Source: Candidatus Enterocola intestinipullorum
Lineage (GTDB): Bacteria > Bacteroidota > Bacteroidia > Bacteroidales > Paludibacteraceae
Direction: 5' to 3'
NCBI GenBank assembly: GCA_017694565.1
Contig: JADIMR010000091.1
Location: 1-34,943, forward strand
DNA length: 34,943 bases
Part shown: positions 24,259-32,465 of the stretch, in pieces
Numbering within the stretch: the first letter of the stretch is position 1
How the letters are laid out: the number at the start of each line of letters is the position of its first letter
Notes under the pieces: generated by a model
Seen by the model: only the letters and a program-made list of their open reading frames with translations
Database searches by the model: none
What the model was told of the DNA's origin: nothing
Made by a program: the position numbers and the translations under genes

Positions 24259-26075
24259 TGAGTGAACGGGAAGAACATATAAAATCAATTGTCGCCGCCC
24301 TGCCGGATACTCCGGGAGTGTATCAGTATTTGGATGAAAACGGAAAAATCATATACGTAGGAAAGGCGAAAAACTTGAAACGCAGAGTGTCGTCATATTT
24401 CAACAAAACTGCACAAAACGTTAAAACTGCCATTCTTGTAAAGAAAATCCACAACATAAAATACATAGTCGTAAAAAGCGAATCCGATGCCCTACTTTTA
24501 GAAAACAATCTGATAAAGAAATACCAGCCAAGATACAATGTCCTGCTCAAAGACGGCAAAACGTACCCGTGGCTATGTATTACGAAAGAACCGTTCCCCC
24601 GCGTTTTCAAGACAAGGCAAGTATTCAAGGGAGCGGAGTATTACGGTCCTTACAGCTCGGTATGGGTATTGGAAACCATGCTGGACCTCATACGAAGCAT
24701 TTACCCTATAAGACGTTGCAAGTTGAGGTTAAATGAGGAAGATATAGCGAAAGGAAAATTCAAGTTATGCCTGCAATATCATATACACAACTGCCTGGGT
24801 TGTTGCGAAGGCTTGCAAAGCAAAAACGACTATGACCGCATGATAGCCGAAATCAGGCAAATAGCAAAAGGCAACAGCCGGGAGCTGGCCAGAATACTGC
24901 TGAACGAGATGGAACGCTTGGCAACAGAATTGCGTTTTGAAGAAGCACAGGCTATTAAAGAAAAATATTTGGCCATCGAACAATACAGGGAAAAAACGGT
25001 AATCACAACCACTAAAGACGACAATATAGACGTCTTCGGCTATACGGAAGACGAAAACATAGCATTCGTAAATATCCTGCACATCACAGAGGGAGCGATA
25101 AGCCAAGGCTTCACCATTGAATACCATAAAAAAATGGATGAAAGCAAAGAAGAACTGCTCTCCATGGCAATCCTTGAACTCCGGGACCGGATAGGAAGCA
25201 ACGCCAAGGAAGTAATCGTGCCATTTGAACCTTATATGGAAATTGAAGGCGTGAACTTCATATTGCCGCAAAAAGGGGACAAACACAAACTTTTGGAACT
25301 TTCGGAAGCCAACGCGCGGCAATACAAGTTGGATAGGTTGAAACGCGGCGAAAAACTCAATCCGGAACAAAGGAGCACCCGGATACTAAAAAACCTGCAA
25401 GAGTTTTTGAAATTGGACAAAATACCTGCACACATCGAATGTTTCGACAATTCCAACATTTCAGGGTCGGATGCTGTCGCAGGTTGCGTTGTGTTCAAGA
25501 TGGGAAAACCCTCAAAAAACGATTACAGGAAATACAATATAAAAACAGTAGTCGGTCCGGACGATTACGCTTCGATGAAAGAAGTTGTCTTCCGAAGATA
25601 CAAAAGGTTAGTTGATGAAGGAGCCCCCCTGCCCGACTTGATAATAGCAGACGGCGGCAAAGGACAAATGGAATCCATCAGACAGGCCGTGGAAGACGAG
25701 TTAGGTTTAAAAATACCAATTGCGGGACTGGCTAAAAACTCCAAACACCAGACAAACGAACTGCTATTCGGATTTCCACCGAAAAGCGTGGGACTGAAAC
25801 CGAACAATCCTGTATTCAAATTCTTAGGAACGATTCAAAACGAAGTCCACCGCTACGCGATAGGGTTTCATAGGGACAAAAGGAGCAAGAGCCAGACACA
25901 TTCCGAACTTGACGAAATCAAAGGAATCGGTCCAAAGACCCGCGATGAACTGCTTTGTTCGTTCAAGAGCGTAAAACGCATTAAAAACGCAAGTTTGGAA
26001 GAATTAGGAAAAATTATTGGAACAAGCAGAGCTTCAATCATTTATAACCATTTTCACGGAATTTTGAAGCCCTGA
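24258..26075 (+). CDS. uvrC: Excinuclease ABC subunit UvrC
   Basis: Nucleotide excision repair nuclease that makes the 3' and 5' incisions with UvrB. 605 residues from the ATG at 24258. Domains in order are the GIY-YIG nuclease (PDTPGVYQYLDENGKIIYVG, about 12-95), a UVR/UvrB-binding motif (about 205-240), the RNase H-like endonuclease (IECFDNSNISGSDAVAGCV, LIIADGGKGQM, about 385-540), and the C-terminal HhH pair (LDEIKGIGPKTRDELL, near 555-605). All motifs are intact. It overlaps apt by one base. Confidence 0.98.
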   Translation: MSEREEHIKSIVAALPDTPGVYQYLDENGKIIYVGKAKNLKRRVSSYFNKTAQNVKTAILVKKIHNIKYIVVKSESDALLLENNLIKKYQPRYNVLLKDGKTYPWLCITKEPFPRVFKTRQVFKGAEYYGPYSSVWVLETMLDLIRSIYPIRRCKLRLNEEDIAKGKFKLCLQYHIHNCLGCCEGLQSKNDYDRMIAEIRQIAKGNSRELARILLNEMERLATELRFEEAQAIKEKYLAIEQYREKTVITTTKDDNIDVFGYTEDENIAFVNILHITEGAISQGFTIEYHKKMDESKEELLSMAILELRDRIGSNAKEVIVPFEPYMEIEGVNFILPQKGDKHKLLELSEANARQYKLDRLKRGEKLNPEQRSTRILKNLQEFLKLDKIPAHIECFDNSNISGSDAVAGCVVFKMGKPSKNDYRKYNIKTVVGPDDYASMKEVVFRRYKRLVDEGAPLPDLIIADGGKGQMESIRQAVEDELGLKIPIAGLAKNSKHQTNELLFGFPPKSVGLKPNNPVFKFLGTIQNEVHRYAIGFHRDKRSKSQTHSELDEIKGIGPKTRDELLCSFKSVKRIKNASLEELGKIIGTSRASIIYNHFHGILKP

Positions 26076-26102
26076 GAATCGAATATTTGCAAAAACATTT
26101 AC

Positions 26103-26555
26103 ATGAGGACAGTAATACAGCGCGTAAAAAGTGCGAAAGTAGAAGTTGGCGGCATGGTTGTAGGCGAAATCGGACAAGGACTTTTGGTGTTGGTAGGAAT
26201 CGTTGACGATGACACGGAAGAAGACGAAGACTACATTGCCAAGAAGATTGTGAATTTAAGAATTTTCGACGATGAGAACAAAGTCATGAACAAATCCCTT
26301 TTGGATATTGGCGGCGAAGTATTGTGTGTAAGCCAATTTACATTGCACGCCCTGACAAAAAAAGGAAACCGGCCGTCTTATATAATGGCGGCAAAGGGAG
26401 AAGTAGCAGAACCCAAATACGACTCACTTTGCAAAAAAATCGGGAACTTGACAAATAAAAATACAAAAAAAGGTATATTTGGGGAAGATATGCAAGTTTC
26501 ACTTTTGAATGACGGACCTGTAACAATAATAATGGATTCTAAAAACAAGGAATAG
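26103..26555 (+). CDS. dtd: D-aminoacyl-tRNA deacylase
   Basis: 150-residue enzyme that removes D-amino acids mischarged onto tRNA. It has the family signatures SQFTLHA (about 78-84) and NDGPVTIIM near the end (the GPVT chirality-checking motif), and begins MRTVIQRVKSAKVEV. It follows uvrC after a 27-base gap and precedes deoC by 2 bases. In many Bacteroidota a MazG-like gene lies between dtd and deoC; it is absent here. Confidence 0.97.
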   Translation: MRTVIQRVKSAKVEVGGMVVGEIGQGLLVLVGIVDDDTEEDEDYIAKKIVNLRIFDDENKVMNKSLLDIGGEVLCVSQFTLHALTKKGNRPSYIMAAKGEVAEPKYDSLCKKIGNLTNKNTKKGIFGEDMQVSLLNDGPVTIIMDSKNKE

Positions 26556-26557
26556 AG

Positions 26558-27439
26558 ATGCTCGACTTTCAGAAATTTTTCGATAAATACAAGCTCAATT
26601 TCACGACGGAGGAAATAAGAAGGGAAGTAAAACACATCATAGACCATCATTACGAAAACAACGACACTATTGCAAACCGCAAAACATTATTCGAGTGTTT
26701 GGAAATCACATCGCTCAAAAGCACGGATAATGAAGAGAGCATTAGCGAATTGGTTGAAAAGATAAACAAGATGGACGAAAAACTGGCAGAAGTTCCCAAA
26801 CCTGCCGGCATTTGCGTTTACCCAAGCTTGGTAGAAACCGTGCGCAGCCTGCTTACGGAAGAATTGTCAGTAAGTACGGTAATAGGATTCCCGTCTTCCC
26901 AAACTTTTACGGAAGTTAAAATTGCCGAAACAATGCTGGCTGTGAAAGCCGGAGCCACTGAGATCGACATGGTAATGCCCGTCGGGAAATTCTTAATGGG
27001 GAACTATGAAGAGATTTATGACGAGATACAAGAAATAAAAGCCGTTTGCGGGGACGACGCGGCTCTGAAAGTAATTATAGAAGCCGGACTTTTGGGAAAC
27101 TACCAGAACGTATTCAAAGCTTCCGCATTGGTATTGGAAGCCGGAGCCGATTTTGTGAAAAGCAGCACCGGTAAAGAATGCGTTAGTGATTTATATTCTG
27201 TTTTTGCAATGTGCGAAGCAATAAAAGCCATTAGTGAAGATACAGGCAATCCCAAAGGGTTGAAAGTGGCCGGAGGAATAAAAAACACGCAAGACGCATT
27301 AATGTACATGTGCGTTGCCAAGGAGGTTTTACAAGAAGATTTTATAAACCCGGACACATTCCGTATCGGAGCAAGCTCCCTTGCCGACAACTTGGCCGGG
27401 GAAATCGTAAAAAAAGACATCTGCTATTTCTCGGAATAA
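26558..27439 (+). CDS. deoC: Deoxyribose-phosphate aldolase
   Basis: Cleaves 2-deoxyribose-5-phosphate to acetaldehyde and glyceraldehyde-3-phosphate in deoxynucleoside catabolism. 293 residues. Motifs are VIGFPSSQTFTEVKIAE, GATEIDMVMPVGKFL, the Schiff-base Lys in DFVKSSTGKECVSD, and KVAGGIKNTQDAL. It has a ~60-residue N-terminal extension that Bacteroidota DeoC usually have. It is co-directional with dtd, 2 bases apart. Confidence 0.97.
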   Translation: MLDFQKFFDKYKLNFTTEEIRREVKHIIDHHYENNDTIANRKTLFECLEITSLKSTDNEESISELVEKINKMDEKLAEVPKPAGICVYPSLVETVRSLLTEELSVSTVIGFPSSQTFTEVKIAETMLAVKAGATEIDMVMPVGKFLMGNYEEIYDEIQEIKAVCGDDAALKVIIEAGLLGNYQNVFKASALVLEAGADFVKSSTGKECVSDLYSVFAMCEAIKAISEDTGNPKGLKVAGGIKNTQDALMYMCVAKEVLQEDFINPDTFRIGASSLADNLAGEIVKKDICYFSE

Positions 27440-27462
27440 AAAACGAAAAAATAAAATAGTCC

Positions 27463-30342
27463 ATGAAAAAACTGATTCTCATCGTTTGGTCGCTTGTTTT
27501 CTTGCTGCCGGCAGCAAATGCCGAGATTCGGCAAGTAATTGAAAATTTCAGCAAGGACGATTACGAGGCCGGTGCGCAAAACTGGCAGGTAAAACAACAA
27601 AAAAACGGCATCATGTATTTTGCCAACATGAATGCCCTACTGTCGTTTGATGGAATTAAATGGCAAAGACACGAAGTGCCGGGGTGCGGAAACAGTCTAA
27701 GAGCCCTGCATATCGCAGATAACGGGGACGTATATGTAGGCGGCCATAACATTTTCGGCGTGTTCAAGGCCGGTAACAACGGGCTTGGAGAATTTGAAAA
27801 CCTGAGCGTGAAATTGCCGGACGGAGAGAAAAACTTCAATGAAATATGGTTTATCAACAGCTTGGGCAATAAAATAATTTTCCAATCTTACGAAAAACTC
27901 TTCATTTACGAAAACGACCGTCTCAGCGTATTGTCAAGTAACGGCAGGCAAATGCTTTACAGTACTGTCGTGCACAACACCCTTTTCATTGCTACAAAGT
28001 TCGACGGTGTCTTCACGCTGAACGGTTCCCAGCTTTCGCCTCTTCCGAACGGAATCGACTTTGAAAACAAGACCGTATGCTCAATTGTGGAATGGAACGG
28101 CAAATTGCTGTTTGTAACCCAGGATGACGGCCTTTACCTGTACGATTCGTGGGAGGAAGCCAAACCTTTTGCAACTCCCTCAAACGAAGAGATTAAAACA
28201 TACCAAGCATTTTGCGCCCAGATAAAAGGGGACAAATTAGCCGTGGGAACAGTCCAAAACGGCGTATACGTAATCAACCTCATAAGCGGCGAATACAAGA
28301 ACATAAACACTAAGAACGGATTGCAGAACAATACCGTCCTGAGTTTGAGTTTCGACCTGAACCAGGATTTGTGGTTGGGATTGAATCGCGGCATAGATTA
28401 CATAAACCTGAACTCACCGTTCAAACTTCTGTTCGATCAAAACAACAATTTCGGTAGCGGTTACTCGTCCTTATTGATAAACCATGAATTGTATTTAGGT
28501 ACCAACCAAGGACTTTTCGTGACTTCATATAACAGGGGGGACATCAGCGAAATACAAAGCATAGACGGAACACAGGGACAAGTTTACAACATCCTGCAAG
28601 TAGACAATAAGATTTACTGCTGCCATCATAACGGATTATACGAAATAATCGGCAACACTGCACGGAGGATAGTGAACGTCGAAGGCATTTGGACAATCCA
28701 AAGGTTGCAAAAGAATCCCAACTACCTTATTGCCGGATTCTACAATGGATTGTTGCTGATGGAAAAGCAAGGTACGACTTGGACATTCTCGCACATCGTA
28801 GAAGGATTCAACCAGTCGTCGCGACTGTTTGAACAAGACGAAAACGGGGATATTTGGGTAAGCCACGGCCTACTGGGCGTATTCAGGATAACATTGTCGG
28901 ATGACCTTGAATCTGCCGCAAACGTGAAATTCTACGGAAAAGAAGAAGGCTTCGCGTATAACGAACATATTTCCGTATTTAAAATAGATTCACAAATAAT
29001 CTTTGCGGCAGAAGACGGCATATACCGCTACGACAAGCAATCAGACAAAATGGTATTGGACGATGCCATGAACAAATCGCTGATGGGACCCGGACAATAC
29101 TTCTATTTCAAACAATCCGGCAACAGGTTATGGTTCTTGAAAAACAATTCCATCTGCTATGCCGAAAAACAAAACGGCAACGAATACAGCAGCAATCCCG
29201 GTAAGGCATTCTCAATTCCGGAAGAATTGATATACGAATATTTCAATATAAGCGTCCTTGACAACAACCATATTCTGGTATCAAACGAGGAAGGTTTTAC
29301 CGTTGTGGATTTCAACGCATTGGACCAGGTCCGCATACACGATGTATATATCCGCAATATTTATGATGTAAAAACCGGCAACAGCTTCGCCCAACAATAT
29401 AAAAAAGGGAACAATGCGACGGAAAACGAAAAAATCGAAATCGATTTTAAGGATAATTCTATCGGCTTTGAGTATTGTTCGGCAAGCTACTCCGACCAAA
29501 AAAACAAACAAACGCTTTATTCCACCCGCCTCGTCGGCTACGAGAACGATTGGAGCGAACCTACAACGGAAACGAACAGGGTTTTCTCTGATTTAAGTAA
29601 CGGGAATTACACTTTCCAAGTGAAAACATACAACAGAAACTACGAAAGTGCCATCAGTGAAATAGAATTTACGATACTGCCGCCTTGGTACAGGACAATC
29701 GTAGCCTACATTTGCTATATTATCATCTTGATAATAATAGTGTTGTTGATTAACCGCTACATAAAGCACAAGGAAAAAATCTTGGAGAAAGAGAATCAAA
29801 AGTTGATGGAGGAACAAAAGAAAACCTATGAAAGAGAGAAAAACGAAAGGGAAAAGCAATTAATAGAATTGCGCAACAGCCACTTGGAAGCCGAACTGAA
29901 AAACAAAAGCAACGAGTTGGCAAGTTCCACCATGAACCTCATCCGCAAGAACGAGATTCTCATTGACATAAAAGAAGAGCTGCAAAAAATACAAAATGCC
30001 ATACCGGCAGGCAAAGAAAAAGAAAATCTTTGCGCCAAGATAGACAAGGTCGTTGCCAACATAAACGAAAACATCGAACACGACGACGACTGGATGAAAT
30101 TCGAGAAAGAATTCGACAACATACACCAGAACTTTATAAAGCGGCTTAGCGAAACATACAAAGGATTGACCGTCAATGACAAGAAACTCTGTGCTTACCT
30201 GAAAATGAACTTGGTAAGCAAGGATATTGCCCCGCTCATGAACATTTCCGTCCGGGGAGTCGAAATCGGCCGATACCGCTTACGCAAAAAATTGAATTTG
30301 GACAGGGACACCAATTTGACGGATTTTTTGCAAAACTTTTAA
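27463..30342 (+). CDS. Membrane-tethered one-component regulator: beta-propeller, Y_Y_Y domain and LuxR-type HTH
   Basis: 959-residue sensor-regulator that lacks a histidine kinase. A signal peptide (ending AANAE) is followed by a two-component-regulator-type propeller (about 30-660, e.g. NQDLWLGLNRGIDYINL), a Y_Y_Y domain (about 685-742, with YSTRLVGYENDWSEP, NGNYTFQVKTYNRNYE), a membrane helix (about 745-767), a long Lys/Glu coiled coil (about 768-850), and a C-terminal LuxR-type HTH (about 900-959, with LTVNDKKLCAYLKMNL and ISVRGVEIGRYRLRKK). DNA binding would come from the cytoplasmic end of the same protein. It is the last gene of the plus-strand run, 23 bases after deoC. Signal and target genes are unknown. 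Confidence 0.88.
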   Translation: MKKLILIVWSLVFLLPAANAEIRQVIENFSKDDYEAGAQNWQVKQQKNGIMYFANMNALLSFDGIKWQRHEVPGCGNSLRALHIADNGDVYVGGHNIFGVFKAGNNGLGEFENLSVKLPDGEKNFNEIWFINSLGNKIIFQSYEKLFIYENDRLSVLSSNGRQMLYSTVVHNTLFIATKFDGVFTLNGSQLSPLPNGIDFENKTVCSIVEWNGKLLFVTQDDGLYLYDSWEEAKPFATPSNEEIKTYQAFCAQIKGDKLAVGTVQNGVYVINLISGEYKNINTKNGLQNNTVLSLSFDLNQDLWLGLNRGIDYINLNSPFKLLFDQNNNFGSGYSSLLINHELYLGTNQGLFVTSYNRGDISEIQSIDGTQGQVYNILQVDNKIYCCHHNGLYEIIGNTARRIVNVEGIWTIQRLQKNPNYLIAGFYNGLLLMEKQGTTWTFSHIVEGFNQSSRLFEQDENGDIWVSHGLLGVFRITLSDDLESAANVKFYGKEEGFAYNEHISVFKIDSQIIFAAEDGIYRYDKQSDKMVLDDAMNKSLMGPGQYFYFKQSGNRLWFLKNNSICYAEKQNGNEYSSNPGKAFSIPEELIYEYFNISVLDNNHILVSNEEGFTVVDFNALDQVRIHDVYIRNIYDVKTGNSFAQQYKKGNNATENEKIEIDFKDNSIGFEYCSASYSDQKNKQTLYSTRLVGYENDWSEPTTETNRVFSDLSNGNYTFQVKTYNRNYESAISEIEFTILPPWYRTIVAYICYIIILIIIVLLINRYIKHKEKILEKENQKLMEEQKKTYEREKNEREKQLIELRNSHLEAELKNKSNELASSTMNLIRKNEILIDIKEELQKIQNAIPAGKEKENLCAKIDKVVANINENIEHDDDWMKFEKEFDNIHQNFIKRLSETYKGLTVNDKKLCAYLKMNLVSKDIAPLMNISVRGVEIGRYRLRKKLNLDRDTNLTDFLQNF

Positions 30343-30345
30343 TAC

Positions 30346-30401
30346 AGTTCAATAATAAAAAATGCGGACAATAAAATGTCCGCATTTTTTATTATTGAAC
30401 T
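30346..30401. terminator. Bidirectional intrinsic terminator, perfect 25-bp stem
   Basis: The arms 30346-30370 and 30377-30401 are perfectly complementary over 25 bp around the 6-base loop ATAAAA, with the GC core GCGGACA/TGTCCGC. The outer part is A-rich on one side and T-rich on the other, so it can end transcription from both directions. It lies 4 bases after the plus-strand regulator stop and 9 bases before the stop of the convergent gene at 30411-30908. Confidence 0.92.
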
Positions 30402-30410
30402 ATTACGAAT

Positions 30411-30908
30411 TTAATCATTGACTGAATTAGCCCTTCGCTCCGATACTATCATGAGAGCCTCGTCCATGATACTTTGCGGCGGTACGATTCCACGCAATTG
30501 CAAACTTTTAAGCCATTCGGAAACTTCGCTTTCTTTGAGTGTAAGCAGCACGTCCTCGAACTCTGCAATTTCTTCCGACTTATAATCAAATGCCTCCCTA
30601 CCCTTGTAAGCGTCCAATTCTTCATCAGCGAAATAAATAATCTCCGGACTTTCGGACAAGAGTGAGTCTTTTTCACAAACCTCGTGCATTCCGCAACACC
30701 CTTCCGGTCTTACGTATCCTTGCTGTTTCGGATTGTCAGTTAAAGCTTGCGCCTGAACAGTAGAGTTATCAGAAGCCGGAATGTCCGGTGTATCTTCCTG
30801 GATTCTTTTACGGTTTTTCTTTTTCGTTAAAAAATTCAACAATGCTATGACTAAACCCAGGCATACGAAAGCGATGAAAAGATATAAAGTAGAATAATCC
30901 ATTTTCAA
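30411..30908 (-). CDS. Small membrane-anchored protein with CC..H..C motif (unknown function)
   Basis: 165-residue protein with one N-terminal membrane helix (about 8-27), a basic KKKNRKR stop, a low-complexity linker, then a compact GCCGMHEVCEKDSLL (C71, C72, H75, C78) and an acidic C-terminal helical region. The close Cys/His arrangement looks metal-binding, but I do not recognise a named family. I recall similar CCGxHExCE proteins as conserved hypotheticals in Bacteroidota. A second ATG at residue 3 is an alternative start. It is convergent to the plus-strand operon. Confidence 0.8.
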   Translation of the reverse strand: MKMDYSTLYLFIAFVCLGLVIALLNFLTKKKNRKRIQEDTPDIPASDNSTVQAQALTDNPKQQGYVRPEGCCGMHEVCEKDSLLSESPEIIYFADEELDAYKGREAFDYKSEEIAEFEDVLLTLKESEVSEWLKSLQLRGIVPPQSIMDEALMIVSERRANSVND

Positions 30909-30923
30909 TTGATTTTAGACCTG

Positions 30924-30931
30924 CAAACATA
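30924..30931 (-). promoter_or_regulatory. -7 promoter element for the Cys-motif gene
   Basis: On the minus strand the sequence is TATGTTTG, a match to TAnnTTTG, about 16 bases before the ATG at 30908. A -33 element at proper spacing is not obvious, so the gene may also be read from the upstream DUF4294-type gene. Confidence 0.4.
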
Positions 30932-30977
30932 AGAAATTTACCGGAAAAACGGTTACTGCCTTGCACAAATAGGAGCA

Positions 30978-31577
30978 TTATAACAAACCGGCCTCGTAAA
31001 GATTTATGACCCTTTCTATTATGCGATCTTGTTCTCTTTTGGAAATATCGAAATCATCTTTAAGGTCCGCACCGACTATTTTCGCGAAAACCTGCCACCA
31101 CCACGCCACAAACCCGCCTCTGAATTCTTTTATCAAAGCGTATGAAGTCTTGTCCGTTTCACGGGAAATAAGCTTTATCATCATTTTTCCCTGGGACAAG
31201 GTGAATTTTTTCAGAACCGGGGTGTATTTGGCCAATAATTCCTTTTCGTACTTGCGCATATACTTTTTCTTCGTTTTTGCGTCCTGCACGGTATCGAACA
31301 TTGTTTCTATGCGGGCATATTCCGCACCCACGAACTTTACATACGGGTATACCCTTTTTACGTCGCGGACCGTTTTCCAATAGAATTTTTCACGCTTCTG
31401 CTCCTTGATAGGAGGATATACAGGTATTTCACGAATACTTACGGCAGGAATCGTATCACCACCGTAAATGCTTATAGGTACCATGTAACCGCCAAGCACA
31501 TCGCTGTATGTTTGACCGCATACGCATAACGGCATAAACAATACTGACAAAAAAACTATGTAAAGGGTTTTGTGCAT
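30978..31577 (-). CDS. DUF4294-type exported protein
   Basis: 199 residues from the ATG at 31577 (MHKTLYIVFL); the longer frame to 31691 lacks a sensible N-terminus and runs through the divergent promoter. The signal peptide ends VCGQT. The body has PVSIYGGDTIPAVSI-like openings and REKFYWKTVRDVKRVYPYVK, then a helical, basic part and WWWQVFAKIVGADLKDDF. This matches my memory of the conserved Bacteroidota DUF4294 family, whose function is unknown. The similarity is by eye only. Confidence 0.75.
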   Translation of the reverse strand: MHKTLYIVFLSVLFMPLCVCGQTYSDVLGGYMVPISIYGGDTIPAVSIREIPVYPPIKEQKREKFYWKTVRDVKRVYPYVKFVGAEYARIETMFDTVQDAKTKKKYMRKYEKELLAKYTPVLKKFTLSQGKMMIKLISRETDKTSYALIKEFRGGFVAWWWQVFAKIVGADLKDDFDISKREQDRIIERVINLYEAGLL

Positions 31578-31592
31578 TGCTACTCTACTTAC

Positions 31593-31613
31593 GCAAAAAT
31601 ACTTTATTTTTGC
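31593..31613. promoter_or_regulatory. Divergent promoter pair formed by a 9-3-9 inverted repeat
   Basis: GCAAAAATA (31593-31601), spacer CTT, TATTTTTGC (31605-31613). Read on either strand this gives TATTTTTG, the -7 consensus, so the two promoters for the DUF4294-type gene (start 31577) and the barrel gene (start 31638) face away from each other and nearly touch. The -33 elements are poor by eye. Close spacing suggests that the two genes are expressed in competition or jointly regulated. Confidence 0.55.
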
Positions 31614-31637
31614 AAACCATTTAATTCTTAATCTGAA

Positions 31638-32465
31638 ATGAAAAAAGCAATGACAGCCATCATTGCATGTTTTTTCTGTATGACCTGCCACGCTGCAACA
31701 GAAAAAAGAGGCGATGTCGTAAACTTTTCTTTGGGAAAATACGGTTGCACACCTAATTTGGACAATAGCATGGCGTCAGCGAATCTCGCTCCATCCGCCA
31801 TGATTGACAAATCATGCATCAATTTCCAATACAACAACAGTTATTTTTTGCCACAAATCGGTTTTTCCGATATTAACCTGCATTTAGCCTTAAAAAAGCT
31901 GAACATAGGCTTTTATTTCAACCATTACGGATTCAGCGAATATGCGGAATTTTCAGCAGGTATTTCTTTTTCCAAATTTTTCGCGCCTTGGTTCGCTTTC
32001 AACCTTGCCGGTGAATACTGCGGATTTTATCTATCGAAAGAAGAAGGTGTAGCAAGCAGCGGCATGGCCCATTTGTCTCTTTTGGCTTTCCCTGTAAAAA
32101 ATCTATGCATCGGTCTTTCTTTGTACAACATCAGCTTTTCAAAGCTTAAAACCGCTTTTCAAGATATACCCATGCCATCCCGCTTCACATTGGGAATATC
32201 TTATGATTTTACCCGTAAGGCATTGTTGTCATGCGAATTCGGAAAAGAATTGCGTGGACCTGTTTATTACGCCGTAGGATTGGAATACATGCCAGTGAAA
32301 CAATTCGTGCTAAGAACAGGAATAGGAGGAGAAGACGACAACGTTATGCCTTGCGGGGGATTCGGTCTCAGATTGGGTATTTTCGGTATCGATTTTGGAG
32401 TAAAATATCATTTCAAGTTGGGGTTGTCGATGGCAGCCGGAATCAAGTTCAGTTTCAAAAAATGA
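31638..32465 (+). CDS. Outer membrane beta-barrel protein (PorV/PorQ-like)
   Basis: 275-residue protein with a signal peptide (ending CHAATEK) and regular alternating strands: FSLGKYGCTPNLDNSMASAN at the start, then SAGISFSKFFAPWFAFNLAG, and a basic C-terminal strand MAAGIKFSFKK. The layout is that of small PorV/PorQ/FadL-type outer membrane barrels in Bacteroidota. PorQ-like proteins belong to the type IX secretion context, but I cannot place this one in a named subgroup. Its stop overlaps the next ATG as ATGA, so it is translationally coupled to the HhH protein. Confidence 0.7.
   Translation: MKKAMTAIIACFFCMTCHAATEKRGDVVNFSLGKYGCTPNLDNSMASANLAPSAMIDKSCINFQYNNSYFLPQIGFSDINLHLALKKLNIGFYFNHYGFSEYAEFSAGISFSKFFAPWFAFNLAGEYCGFYLSKEEGVASSGMAHLSLLAFPVKNLCIGLSLYNISFSKLKTAFQDIPMPSRFTLGISYDFTRKALLSCEFGKELRGPVYYAVGLEYMPVKQFVLRTGIGGEDDNVMPCGGFGLRLGIFGIDFGVKYHFKLGLSMAAGIKFSFKK

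Noticed and set aside
31578-31691. N-terminal extension of the DUF4294-type gene
   Set aside because: It runs through the divergent promoter and into the barrel gene; the ATG at 31577 begins a normal signal peptide.
32231-32461. Upstream 77-residue extension of the HhH gene
   Set aside because: It overlaps the barrel gene almost entirely, is rich in Arg, and hides a good signal peptide that begins at 32462.
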